Shown piece after piece: positions 9,386 through 18,031 of a stretch of 64,000 bases of DNA (positions within the stretch are counted from its first letter, which is position 1; each line of letters starts with the position of its first letter). The position numbers and the translations under genes are program-made. This DNA comes from Chitinophaga polysaccharea (lineage in GTDB: Bacteria > Bacteroidota > Bacteroidia > Chitinophagales > Chitinophagaceae): assembly GCF_902150045.1 (NCBI RefSeq), contig NZ_CABFVU010000001.1, forward strand, positions 1,364,001-1,428,000, given 5' to 3'. The notes below the pieces were generated by a model. The model had not been told where the DNA came from. It saw only the letters and a list, made by a program, of their open reading frames with translations, and made no database searches.

Positions 9386-10474
9386 TTGTCCAAAACTGCC
9401 ACAATATTAAAACGACTGGGTATCGCTGTTCTCTGGGGAACAGCGCTCACAGGCTTTGCAGTATTGCTGGTGGCTGCTATACAAGACAAGGATGCCGGTA
9501 AATGTAAAAGTATACTGGTAAAATTTGAGGGGAAAGATGATAATTTCTTTATAGAATCAAAGGATATAAAATCTTTGATCACGAAAGATAAAAATCTGAA
9601 CCCGGTTGGTAAAAGTATTGCCGATATCAATATAGCAGAACTGGAATCCATTGTAGACCAGGATCCCTGGGTAAAAAATGCGGAAATTTATTTTGACAAC
9701 AGCCGGCAGCTGAATATCAAAGTAACGCAACGCGAGCCGGTGGCAAGGGTATTTACTTTCTCCGGTAACAGCTTTTACCTCGATGGGGCAGGCGAACATA
9801 TACCGGTATCCAGCCGGTATGCAGCCAGGGTGCCGGTATTTACAGGTTTTCCTACGGATGCAGAAAAGCTGCAGAAACCTGATAGCCTGTTAGCCGCACA
9901 AATCGTGGACCTGGGCACCTACATCGGTAAAGATCCTTTCTGGATGGCACAGGTAGAACAACTCATGATCACAGATGATCGCAGGTTTGAGTTCATACCT
10001 AAGCTGGGCGACCAGGTGATTGCATTCGGAGAAGGTACAGACATAGATAAAAAATTCACCAAACTGCTGGCTTTTTATAAAGAAGGATTGAACAAAGTAG
10101 GCTGGAATAATTATACACGCATCAACATCGCATTTGAAAACGAAGTGGTGTGTACCCGTAAAGATGGCGTTGTTCCATTGCAACCAGTGATCAAAACAGA
10201 TAGTTTGAAACTGGCTGGTGCAGATGAACCGCCGATAGCGGACAGCGAAGATTCAACAACGGCAGCACCGGCAACAGTAAAGCCGGTACATACCGAACCT
10301 GCCAAACCGGTGTCAAAACCGGCGCACGCAGTAAAAGAAAAAGCCAAACCGCAGAAAGAAAAAGAAAAGGTGAAGAAAGAAAAAGCAGCTGCGCCGGCCA
10401 AACAACAACCCAAAGCAGTGTATAAGCCAGGGAATAAATCTGTTAACACATCAAAAAAACAAAAAACGCCATGA
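9386..10474 (+). CDS. ftsQ: Cell division protein FtsQ with extended basic C-terminal tail
   Basis: Bitopic membrane protein of the divisome. It has one transmembrane helix at about residues 12-31, a POTRA-like region (CKSILVKFEG, then FIESKDIKSLI) and a beta domain containing DPWVKNAEIYFDN and VTQREPVARVF. The first usable start is TTG at 9386; no in-frame ATG precedes the membrane helix. From about residue 275 the protein turns into a low-complexity tail rich in Lys, Ala and Pro, about 85 residues long and lacking in E. coli FtsQ. Its stop overlaps the ftsA start by 4 bp (ATGA), so FtsQ and FtsA synthesis is likely coupled. Assignment rests on position between murC and ftsA plus the fold pattern. 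Confidence 0.9.
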   Translation: MSKTATILKRLGIAVLWGTALTGFAVLLVAAIQDKDAGKCKSILVKFEGKDDNFFIESKDIKSLITKDKNLNPVGKSIADINIAELESIVDQDPWVKNAEIYFDNSRQLNIKVTQREPVARVFTFSGNSFYLDGAGEHIPVSSRYAARVPVFTGFPTDAEKLQKPDSLLAAQIVDLGTYIGKDPFWMAQVEQLMITDDRRFEFIPKLGDQVIAFGEGTDIDKKFTKLLAFYKEGLNKVGWNNYTRINIAFENEVVCTRKDGVVPLQPVIKTDSLKLAGADEPPIADSEDSTTAAPATVKPVHTEPAKPVSKPAHAVKEKAKPQKEKEKVKKEKAAAPAKQQPKAVYKPGNKSVNTSKKQKTP

Positions 10475-11874
10475 ATCAGGAAGCTCCCATCATTGTAGGA
10501 CTCGATATAGGTACTACGAAGATTGCTGCCATTGCAGGACGGAAGAATGAATACGGGAAACTGGAAATCCTGGGATTCGGAAAAGCTACATCGTTTGGTG
10601 TACAGCACGGTATGGTGCTGAACATCGACCAAACCATTAAAGCTATCAGGCAAGCACTCGAAAATTGTTATGCATCCAACCCTAACCTGGAAATTAACGA
10701 GGTATATGTTGGTATAGCCGGTCATCATATAAAAAGTTTGCAAACCCGCGGAGATATTGTACGCAATGACACTGATGCGGAAATATCCCAAAAAGATATT
10801 GACCAGCTGATCAACGATCAGTACAAAACAGTTATTCCCGCAAGCGATCAGATCATTGATGTGATCCCGCAGCAATATATAGTGGATAGTTTGCAGAACA
10901 TCACTTATCCTATCGGTATGTCCGGGGTAAAGGTGGGCGCCAACTTCCATATTATTACCGGCGATAAAAACGCCATCCGCAACATTAACCGCAGCGTGGA
11001 AAAATCCGGTCTTAAAATCCGCGACCTGGTATTACAGCCACTGGCTTCTGCTGCAGCGGTAATGTGCGATATGGACTTTGAGGCAGGTGTAGCCATTGTG
11101 GATATTGGTGGCGGTACCACCGACCTGGCAGTATTTTATGAAGGTATACTGAAACACACTGCAGTTATTCCATACGGTGGTGAAAACATTACCAACGACA
11201 TCAAGAACGGCCTGGGTGTATTAAAAACACAGGCAGAACAGATGAAAGTACAGTTCGGTTATGCACTGGCAGATGAAGCTAAAACCAACGCCTATATCAC
11301 GATCCCGGGATTAAGAGGCCAGAGCCCCAAAGAGATCTCCGTGAAGAACCTGGCGCATATTATCCAGGCCCGCATGAGTGAAATACTCGATTTCGTGGTG
11401 TATCATCTCAAGCAGATCGGTATGGATAACAAAATGCTGAACGGCGGTATTATCCTTACAGGTGGCGGATCTCAGCTAAAGCATCTTATACAGTTAACAG
11501 AATACACTACCGGTGCAAGCGCCCGTATAGGTTTCCCCAACGAGCACCTCGCCAGCGGCCATATAGATGAGTTAACCAAACCCATGTATGCCACCTGCGT
11601 AGGCCTCATCCTGAAAGGATACAACGATTTTGAAAATGATCGTAAAGCACTGGAAGAAAATTATGTAAAAATTAATACCAGTTACCTGGCAAAAGAACAG
11701 GCTGCACAGTCGGTGGCTCCAACCGAAGACTGGATAGAAGAAACGGTTCCAAGCAGCCAGGAAATACAGGACCGGAAAGCAAAAGAAAGGAACGCCTCAT
11801 TGAAAAACTTCCTGGACAAAATGAAAACAAAGATCATTGATATGTTCACGGAAGAAGAAGATGCAAAACTTTAA
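10471..11874 (+). CDS. ftsA: Cell division protein FtsA
   Basis: Actin-like ATPase that tethers FtsZ to the membrane. It has the N-terminal phosphate-1 loop VGLDIGTTKIAAIAG, the 1C subdomain around GIAGHHIKSLQTRG, the phosphate-2 loop VDIGGGTTDLAVF and the adenosine motif GGIILTGGGSQL. After residue 400 there is a charged linker ending in FLDKMKTKIIDMFTEEEDAKL, an amphipathic membrane-targeting helix as in other FtsA proteins. The start overlaps the ftsQ stop (ATGA). The 467-aa length is slightly above that of E. coli, as is usual in Bacteroidota. Confidence 0.96.
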   Translation: MNQEAPIIVGLDIGTTKIAAIAGRKNEYGKLEILGFGKATSFGVQHGMVLNIDQTIKAIRQALENCYASNPNLEINEVYVGIAGHHIKSLQTRGDIVRNDTDAEISQKDIDQLINDQYKTVIPASDQIIDVIPQQYIVDSLQNITYPIGMSGVKVGANFHIITGDKNAIRNINRSVEKSGLKIRDLVLQPLASAAAVMCDMDFEAGVAIVDIGGGTTDLAVFYEGILKHTAVIPYGGENITNDIKNGLGVLKTQAEQMKVQFGYALADEAKTNAYITIPGLRGQSPKEISVKNLAHIIQARMSEILDFVVYHLKQIGMDNKMLNGGIILTGGGSQLKHLIQLTEYTTGASARIGFPNEHLASGHIDELTKPMYATCVGLILKGYNDFENDRKALEENYVKINTSYLAKEQAAQSVAPTEDWIEETVPSSQEIQDRKAKERNASLKNFLDKMKTKIIDMFTEEEDAKL

Positions 11875-11918
11875 TAGTAAGTGGCGCAATTGTTGCAAAA
11901 AGCAAACGTTTAATATAA

Positions 11919-12020
11919 TAAGAATTAAGAACGATAATTAATAATGACAGGACAAATGAACCATAGTAATAACATACAAGCATACACGCACTTAATTCTT
12001 AATAGTTCATTATTAATTAT
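11919..12020. repeat. Interleaved inverted repeats between ftsA and ftsZ
   Basis: The 174-bp AT-rich gap before ftsZ contains two inverted repeat pairs whose arms alternate. Pair one is 11919-11929 (TAAGAATTAAG) with 11991-12001; pair two is 11934-11947 (ATAATTAATAATGA) with 12007-12020. All arms match perfectly. In RNA the two stems cannot nest; they would form a pseudoknot or compete with one another. No TAnnTTTG promoter box was found in the gap. Confidence 0.6.
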
Positions 12021-12048
12021 TCGTACTAACCCATAAAAGTATAGAGTC

Positions 12049-13905
12049 ATGATACATTTTGATCTTCCTAAGGAAAAATCTTCTATCATCAAAGTCATCG
12101 GTATCGGTGGCGGTGGAAGTAATGCGGTGAATCATATGTATAGCCAGCGCATTGAAGGGGTAAATTTCATTATTTGCAATACCGATGCACAAGCTATTGC
12201 CAATAGCCCTGTTCCCAATAAAATACAGTTGGGACCGCACCTGACACAGGGACTTGGCGCCGGTGCAAATCCTGAAATCGGGAAACAGGCGACGGAAGAA
12301 TCCTTTGAAGAAATCAAAAAAATACTGGAGGTAAATACCAAAATGGCCTTCATAACTGCCGGTATGGGCGGTGGCACCGGAACAGGTGGCGCTCCTATCA
12401 TCGCGCGGATATGTAAGGAGCTCGGTATTCTGACCGTAGGTATTGTTACCACTCCTTTTTCCTACGAAGGAAAAAAGAGAATGCTACAGGCTGATGAAGG
12501 TGTTACCCGCCTGAAAGAGTATGTAGATACCCTGCTGATTATCTCCAATGATAAATTACGTCAGAAATTCGGCGACCTGAAGTTCAAGGCCGCGTTCGAA
12601 AAAGCAGATAACGTGCTGGCTACCGCCGCTAAATGTATCACTGATGTAATCAATTCCACTGGTCAGATCAACGTTGACTTTGCCGACGTTTGTACCGTTA
12701 TGCGTAACGGCGGCGTGGCCATCCTCGGTGCTGCACTGGCAGAAGGTGAAAACCGCGCGCAAAGGGCTATCGAAGACGCATTGACTTCCCCGCTGCTGAA
12801 CGATAACGATATACGCGGCGCCAAATGGATCCTCATCAATATCTCTTCTTCCGAAGGCGAATTTGAGCACACCCTCGATGAAATGGATATCATCCAGGCA
12901 TACGTGCAAAGCCAGGCTGGTGAAGATTGCGATGTGATCCTCGGTGTGGGTTACGATCAAACACTGGACAGGCAACTGGGCGTAACCATTATTGCTACCG
13001 GTTTTGAACAAAAACCCATCACACAGCAAAAAATTACTCCCGCCAATACTGAACGCACAGAGCCTAAAATTGTAATGCAGTTGGGCAAAGACGGTGATGA
13101 AAAAAAGATGAGCGTTCAACAGGCACAAGGCACTTTATTCCAGGAACCACAAGACCTGATGGCACCACGCCTGATGGAGCCTGTAGTGAACCATCCTGAG
13201 CCTGTGATGGCTTATACGCCACCGCAGCCGCAACAACAGGCGCCTATTGCTCCTGCACGTCAGAACTATGTGCTGAATATTCAGCAGGTACCACCTGTAC
13301 AACCACAACAGCCTGACCCGCAACAGATACAGCAGCAAATGCAACAGCAGATGCAGCAACCTGTTCAGCAGCAACCTGTTCAGCAGCAGCCTGTTCAGCA
13401 GCAGCCAATACAACAACAGCCTGTACAACAAGTCCCGCCTGCACATACGCAGCAGCCTGGTGTAAATATTATTCAGCCACAACAGGGTAATGCAGCAGGA
13501 GGTTATTTAAACAGGCCTTCACACATTTACGTGGAACCAGGTACCCCTGCGCCTGAAATGAAAATGGTGTATAAAGAGGAAGAAGAAAGTGCAGCAAATG
13601 TACCGCCTGCTCCTCCCGAAGTGCCCATGCAGCAGGCTTATGAAGATCTGGAAGAACAAAAACGCAAACAGGCGGAAAGAGTAGCCAAATTACGCAGCAT
13701 CAGTTTCAACGTGAAGAACATGGACAATAATGCGGAACTGGAAAATGTACCGGCTTACCTGCGCAGAAATGTGAACCTGGATAATGGCGCTGGTTCTGCT
13801 GAGCACTTCTACTCTAACTATACGGTGAGTGGTGATCAGGGACCTAATAATCATACAGAAATTAATACGATCAATACCTTTTTAGATGGGAAAAAGCCCG
13901 ATTGA
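12049..13905 (+). CDS. ftsZ: Cell division GTPase FtsZ with long glutamine-rich linker
   Basis: Tubulin-like GTPase forming the cytokinetic Z ring. The GTPase domain begins GIGGGGSNAVNHM and holds the tubulin signature GGGTGTG (107-113) and the T7 loop NVDFADV (208-214) that completes the active site of the next subunit. The globular core ends near residue 330. At 618 aa it is far longer than E. coli FtsZ (383 aa): a proline/glutamine-rich linker occupies roughly 330-565, with a tandem PVQQQ stretch coded by 15-bp repeats at about 13361-13405. The FtsA-binding peptide looks like VPAYLRR (567-573) and is followed by about 45 further residues. It is the last dcw gene and is followed by an intrinsic terminator. 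Confidence 0.96.
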   Translation: MIHFDLPKEKSSIIKVIGIGGGGSNAVNHMYSQRIEGVNFIICNTDAQAIANSPVPNKIQLGPHLTQGLGAGANPEIGKQATEESFEEIKKILEVNTKMAFITAGMGGGTGTGGAPIIARICKELGILTVGIVTTPFSYEGKKRMLQADEGVTRLKEYVDTLLIISNDKLRQKFGDLKFKAAFEKADNVLATAAKCITDVINSTGQINVDFADVCTVMRNGGVAILGAALAEGENRAQRAIEDALTSPLLNDNDIRGAKWILINISSSEGEFEHTLDEMDIIQAYVQSQAGEDCDVILGVGYDQTLDRQLGVTIIATGFEQKPITQQKITPANTERTEPKIVMQLGKDGDEKKMSVQQAQGTLFQEPQDLMAPRLMEPVVNHPEPVMAYTPPQPQQQAPIAPARQNYVLNIQQVPPVQPQQPDPQQIQQQMQQQMQQPVQQQPVQQQPVQQQPIQQQPVQQVPPAHTQQPGVNIIQPQQGNAAGGYLNRPSHIYVEPGTPAPEMKMVYKEEEESAANVPPAPPEVPMQQAYEDLEEQKRKQAERVAKLRSISFNVKNMDNNAELENVPAYLRRNVNLDNGAGSAEHFYSNYTVSGDQGPNNHTEINTINTFLDGKKPD

Positions 13906-13940
13906 TGAACACATTTGATTGTTTTTTAGTTGTGTTAAAA

Positions 13941-13968
13941 AAAATCCTCCGGTTCCCCGGAGGATTTT
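13941..13968. terminator. Two-way terminator between ftsZ and the GH123 gene
   Basis: Perfect 12-bp stem (13941-13952 with 13957-13968, core TCCTCCGG/CCGGAGGA) and a 4-nt loop, with A-runs on the left and T-runs on the right. It ends the dcw transcript and, read on the other strand, the convergent glycosidase gene. Confidence 0.9.
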
Positions 13969-13986
13969 TTTTATGAGTTATACCTG

Positions 13987-15744
13987 TTATAATTCGTTTA
14001 ATCCTTGTTTTGCCACTTTTAAAATATCCGCCGCTGGCGTGGTTCTCAGCGTTTCTTCCTCGAAAGGTTTTACGAGATCATTGAGTTTACTTAGCCCTGC
14101 AGAATTGCCGCTTTTTACAAATGCTTCCCGCAGGATTCTTATCTTTTCATAATCCTGTATACCTTCAATCAGTCTCTCGTAACGAATGGAAGATCTCGGG
14201 CCGGGATAAACAAGGTAAGTATCCCCGGCGGCCCAAGTGCGGAACCTGGAATCGTGTAGCGGATCAGCTACCCAGCAGTTGAAGGCCCAGCGCAGGTAAC
14301 CGTTGTATCCTCTCTTCGCTGCATGCCAGCCCATAAAAGCTGATTCAGCCGGAGGAGAAAATGTAAAGGTATTTGGAAACCCTTCCGTACAGCAGGTATA
14401 AAAGGTAGTAGGCAAGCCTTTCTCCAAACGTGCTTTCATAATGTTTTCAGGGAAAGATTCCTTCAGCGCGATACAGTAATCATGTATTTCATTGGCCAGT
14501 GGCTCATGATAGCTGCCGGCCAATGATAACTTAAAATCCTTATCCGCACTGCGGATTACCTTCAGAGTTTCCAGCATTGCCTCCATAGGCCTTTCATCCA
14601 TAGCAATAGCAGTGATGTTGTACCAGCCTTTTGCTTTCAGGTGCTTTACAAAATCAGTCAGCATAGGTTGCCAGTGTCCGGTATACTCTTCAGAACCCGG
14701 CTTGGCCACAATGAAAGTATCTTTTCCTGCCGCCTCATCATAATAATAGAATTTCAGGTTCCATGGAATCATGCTGTAACAGTTGATTTCCTTCCGGATA
14801 CCCTGATCCATCATAAACTGCACCCATTTATCAAAGATGCTGTAATCATAGGTCCAGCTGCCATTTTTCTTCTTCGTCCATTTCACCATTGTACCATAGA
14901 TGTCCTCTGTCTGGCTGTTCCAGGGATCATAAATGATAGTAGTAGTGATCACTTTCTGCCCTGCATCCGCCAGCATTTTCATATACGGTTTCATGGCTTT
15001 AAAGTGTGCATCGCTCCAGGGTTTTACACCGTATACACGTGCTATTGCGTATGGGCTTTGCCACAGATCGAGGTGAAACTGCCAGTTTTTCGGAGCGGGC
15101 AGGGTATGTTCCAGCACTGTTACTCCAAAGGGCATATTCACTGTTGTAGTGCCTGATTTAACACTCACCGAGCCTTTGTATGCGCCTGCAGGTGTATTTG
15201 CCGGCACCTGGATGCTCAGCCACACCGGCTGAGTAGTACTGGCGGCGATGGTGCTTTTATTAATGATATCAATGCCATCTGCTACCAACGATGAATCGAA
15301 ATCTTTTGGGTTACGGTGCCCGCAACCGCTGCCATCTTTGTTAAGGCCATCTGTGAGCACATATCTCACAAAGCCGGTGGTGATCGCAGAAGCGGCAATT
15401 GTATACCCTTTGCTGTCTTTCAGGGCGGAAGCCTGGATACTAACTTCAGGCTGTGCTGCAGCAGACCATATCACCAGTTGTGTATGAACCTTTTCACCTT
15501 TCCAGGCTTTTGTTTCCCAGGAAGGCGCTAATCCATTATTATCCGGTGCATTTCTTTTTTCATAACGGGTATCCGCAGTACCGAATGCAACGTGAAGCCT
15601 GGTGTCATTAACAGCCGCCCAGGAAGCTTTATTAACGGGTTTGGGATCAGGCAGGTCCCTGTAACCAGCGGCAGGAGATGTTTGCGCCCATACGTTTTGT
15701 TGCAGTGCCAGCATTACCAGCACGCCAAAAAATTTGTTCACCAT
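13987..15744 (-). CDS. Secreted GH123-type glycoside hydrolase (DUF4091 domain)
   Basis: Predicted exported glycosidase of 585 aa. A signal peptide occupies residues 1-20 (cleavage near VWA-QT). A beta-rich N-terminal region to about 215 is followed by a barrel-like catalytic region, and the C-terminal block around NCWVADPLHDSRFRTW with YPGPRSSIRYERL is typical of the DUF4091/GH123 catalytic family. GH123 enzymes are known beta-N-acetylgalactosaminidases that use a neighbouring Asp-Glu pair; this protein has D383-E384 in AIAMDERPME. The substrate is inferred from the family and could differ. No SusC/SusD pair or other carbohydrate genes lie beside it, so it is not in an obvious polysaccharide utilisation locus. 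It is convergent with ftsZ and has a 180-bp leader region upstream. Confidence 0.8.
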   Translation of the reverse strand: MVNKFFGVLVMLALQQNVWAQTSPAAGYRDLPDPKPVNKASWAAVNDTRLHVAFGTADTRYEKRNAPDNNGLAPSWETKAWKGEKVHTQLVIWSAAAQPEVSIQASALKDSKGYTIAASAITTGFVRYVLTDGLNKDGSGCGHRNPKDFDSSLVADGIDIINKSTIAASTTQPVWLSIQVPANTPAGAYKGSVSVKSGTTTVNMPFGVTVLEHTLPAPKNWQFHLDLWQSPYAIARVYGVKPWSDAHFKAMKPYMKMLADAGQKVITTTIIYDPWNSQTEDIYGTMVKWTKKKNGSWTYDYSIFDKWVQFMMDQGIRKEINCYSMIPWNLKFYYYDEAAGKDTFIVAKPGSEEYTGHWQPMLTDFVKHLKAKGWYNITAIAMDERPMEAMLETLKVIRSADKDFKLSLAGSYHEPLANEIHDYCIALKESFPENIMKARLEKGLPTTFYTCCTEGFPNTFTFSPPAESAFMGWHAAKRGYNGYLRWAFNCWVADPLHDSRFRTWAAGDTYLVYPGPRSSIRYERLIEGIQDYEKIRILREAFVKSGNSAGLSKLNDLVKPFEEETLRTTPAADILKVAKQGLNEL

Positions 15745-15763
15745 ACTAAATTTAAGCGTTTTC

Positions 15764-15821
15764 AGATATTGGAATTACATGATGGGTTATTCATCATTGT
15801 TATCCGGAAATCCCAATATCT
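15764..15821. repeat. Nested inverted repeats upstream of the GH123 gene
   Basis: Outer arms 15764-15772 (AGATATTGG) and 15813-15821 (CCAATATCT) are perfect and enclose a second pair, 15779-15784 (ATGATG) with 15792-15797 (CATCAT). They begin 20 bp upstream of the glycosidase start. They could be a regulator binding region or a leader hairpin. No standard promoter box was found beside them. Confidence 0.45.
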
Positions 15822-15875
15822 ATAAAAAAAGTGGATTTTTTCCGTTTATCAGGACAACTGGTCATATAAAAAAAG

Positions 15876-15906
15876 GAAAGCCGGATCTTAATAAGACCCG
15901 GCTTTC
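15876..15906 (-). terminator. Terminator of kup
   Basis: Stem arms 15876-15889 and 15893-15906 (core AAAGCCGG/CCGGCTTT) with one non-Watson-Crick pair and a 3-nt loop. Read on the minus strand it is followed by a T-rich run, and it lies 19 bp beyond the kup stop. Confidence 0.85.
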
Positions 15907-15924
15907 TATGATAAGGATTTATCG

Positions 15925-17877
15925 TTAATGTACGATCCGCTTCAACTGCAGATTGGTTACCGGCGCTACTACCAGCGGGTACTTTTCGATGGTTACATAA
16001 CTGGAGTCCAGCCCGAAGCCTCTTTCTTCCGACAAACTGATCTTTTTCAGGAAGAAATACATCTTCATCACCATTCTCTCGTATAAAGGCAGGTCATTGT
16101 CGTGCGACAGGAATTTCTCCATCACAATAAACTGGAAATCGCCTACTACATTATTCTTACTCAATGATTCATAACGGCTGGTGATATTCACTTCTTTATT
16201 ACGTACCATATCTTCCACTACCATTCTGAACATGAGATTAATGCGTTGTTCCACTTTGAAACCCAGGCGGAACTCTACGCGTATCACTTCATTTGGAATA
16301 ATTGTTTGTACAGAGTATTCGCTCAGGTAAGGCTCGTCAACTACATCTACATGCACAAACCAGTATATGTCTGCCCTTTTGGGTTTTTTATTGAGAATAG
16401 AATAGATGATCTTATGCTCTATTTCCTTCGGGTTATCGGCACTGCTCATGTACACAAGATGTGTAGCATATTTGGGAATAGAGGTATCATTACTCAGTTC
16501 CTGGATAATGGGCAGATAATCTTCCAGTCGCACAAATTCCACATAACGGTTTTTGATCTTACGCGATTTAAACCATACTATCATCACCAGGAAGAGGCCG
16601 CCGGCTACTATTACCGTCACGTAACCTCCGTGCATAAATTTGATCACGTTCGCGAACAGGAATGAGAATTCTATGGTGAAATAAACAATAAGATATAGCA
16701 GTATCCAGCCTACCCATACCCGTTTTGTATAGAGATAGAAAGCAAAGAGACAGGAAGTCATGAGCATACAAATAGTAATAGATAATCCGTATGCCGCTTC
16801 CATATTCGATGATTCCTGGAAGATGAGGACAATTGAAACGCAGCCAACAAACAGCATGGTATTAATGCCTGGTATATATAACTGCCCCCTCATTTCAGTG
16901 GGATAGTTCACCCGCATTTTGGGCCAAAGGTTAAGCCGCATAGCTTCCGCGATGAGGGTAAAAGAACCTGATATGAGTGCCTGGCTGGCAATTACAGAGG
17001 CGAGTGTGGCTATTAATACGCCAAAAATGATGAACCATTCTGGCATGATGGTAAAGAAAGGGTTCTGATCTTTTGGCAGGATTTGTCCTTTTTGTGTCAG
17101 TAACCAGGCACCTTGTCCGAGGTAGTTCAGTATAAGACATAACTTAACAAAGATCCAGGATACCCGGATATTACCTTTACCGCAGTGGCCCAGGTCGGAA
17201 TAAAGTGCTTCCGCCCCTGTTGTACAAAGAAATACGGCCCCGAGGATCAGGAATCCTTTAGGATAAGTTGTCAGGAGTTCAATGGCGTAATGGGGGCTAA
17301 AGGCTTTGAAAATGCTCAAATCATCCGCTATATGTGAAATACCGAGTATTCCCAGCATGGAGAACCAGAGTACCATGATAGGGCCGAACATCCGGCCAAT
17401 GGAAACGGTACCAAACTGTTGCATCACAAAAAGCCCTGTGATAATGGTAAGCACTATTTTAACGATGGTCATCTGTCCCAGGTCTTTAAAGACTTCCAGG
17501 GTTCTGAGACCTTCAATGGCGGATGTAACGGTAATGGGCGGGGTGATAATGCCATCGGCAAGCAGGGCAGCTCCACCGATCATCCCAAAGATAACAGTCC
17601 ACCTGGCATGGCGCCTTACGAGCGCATAGAGTGAAAAAATGCCACCTTCCCCTTTATTATCTGCCCGGAGGGTGAGGATAACGTATTTAACGGTTGTTTG
17701 CAGGGTAAGTGTCCAGATGATACAGGAAATACCCCCGATCACCAACAGGTCGCTGATGGGATTCCCTCCTACAATGGCCTTGAAAACATAGAGTGGAGAT
17801 GTTCCGATATCGCCGTAGATAATACCAAGAGCTACTACCAGTCCAGCCAGGGATACCCTGTTAATGTTAATTCCCAC
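15925..17877 (-). CDS. kup: KUP/HAK family potassium uptake protein
   Basis: Low-affinity potassium-proton symporter of the inner membrane. The 650-aa protein starts with the family signature ALGIIYGDIGTSPLYVF and continues with about twelve hydrophobic helices to near residue 435, including TTGAEALYSDLGHCG, a hallmark of Kup proteins. The remaining C-terminal part, about 200 residues, is a soluble cytoplasmic domain as in the family. It is a single-gene unit with its own promoter and terminator. Confidence 0.95.
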   Translation of the reverse strand: MGININRVSLAGLVVALGIIYGDIGTSPLYVFKAIVGGNPISDLLVIGGISCIIWTLTLQTTVKYVILTLRADNKGEGGIFSLYALVRRHARWTVIFGMIGGAALLADGIITPPITVTSAIEGLRTLEVFKDLGQMTIVKIVLTIITGLFVMQQFGTVSIGRMFGPIMVLWFSMLGILGISHIADDLSIFKAFSPHYAIELLTTYPKGFLILGAVFLCTTGAEALYSDLGHCGKGNIRVSWIFVKLCLILNYLGQGAWLLTQKGQILPKDQNPFFTIMPEWFIIFGVLIATLASVIASQALISGSFTLIAEAMRLNLWPKMRVNYPTEMRGQLYIPGINTMLFVGCVSIVLIFQESSNMEAAYGLSITICMLMTSCLFAFYLYTKRVWVGWILLYLIVYFTIEFSFLFANVIKFMHGGYVTVIVAGGLFLVMIVWFKSRKIKNRYVEFVRLEDYLPIIQELSNDTSIPKYATHLVYMSSADNPKEIEHKIIYSILNKKPKRADIYWFVHVDVVDEPYLSEYSVQTIIPNEVIRVEFRLGFKVEQRINLMFRMVVEDMVRNKEVNITSRYESLSKNNVVGDFQFIVMEKFLSHDNDLPLYERMVMKMYFFLKKISLSEERGFGLDSSYVTIEKYPLVVAPVTNLQLKRIVH

Positions 17878-17905
17878 GTAATAATAAGTTTATTAAAAAA
17901 GCCTC

Positions 17906-17936
17906 CAAAATTAGGGGTAAATATTGACACTCCAAC
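17906..17936 (-). promoter_or_regulatory. Promoter of kup (Bacteroidota type)
   Basis: On the minus strand a -7 box TAATTTTG (17906-17913) is preceded by a 19-bp spacer and GTTG (17933-17936). This fits the Bacteroidota sigma consensus TTTG-N19-TAnnTTTG with one mismatch in the -33 box. The expected transcript start is about 20-30 nt before the kup ATG. Confidence 0.6.
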
Positions 17937-17972
17937 AATATTTCGCAGGGGAGTGTTTGCTTCAAAAAAAAA

Positions 17973-17998
17973 TCCTCTCCCGAGCAAACGGGAGAGGA
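17973..17998 (-). terminator. Terminator of the OmpA-family gene
   Basis: Perfect 10-bp stem, TCCTCTCCCG (17973-17982) with CGGGAGAGGA (17989-17998), 6-nt loop. Read on the minus strand it ends in a run of nine T. It lies 34 bp after the stop codon of the 516-aa gene. Confidence 0.9.
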
Positions 17999-18031
17999 CT
18001 TTTTAGTTATCATCTTAATGAGTGATACTGA

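Noticed and set aside
10111..10950. Long antisense frame (279 codons) over the ftsQ/ftsA junction
   Set aside because: It covers two well-supported genes on the other strand and has no recognisable motif.
13361..13405. Short repeats as a possible CRISPR-like array
   Set aside because: They are contiguous 15-bp coding repeats for PVQQQ without spacers; no cas genes are present.
13135..13482. Leucine-rich reading frame opposite the FtsZ linker
   Set aside because: It is the complement of CAG/CAA glutamine codons, which reads as Leu; no start context or homology-like motif.
14641..15156. Plus-strand frame of 171 codons over the GH123 gene
   Set aside because: Lies entirely within a gene with signal peptide and catalytic motifs on the other strand.
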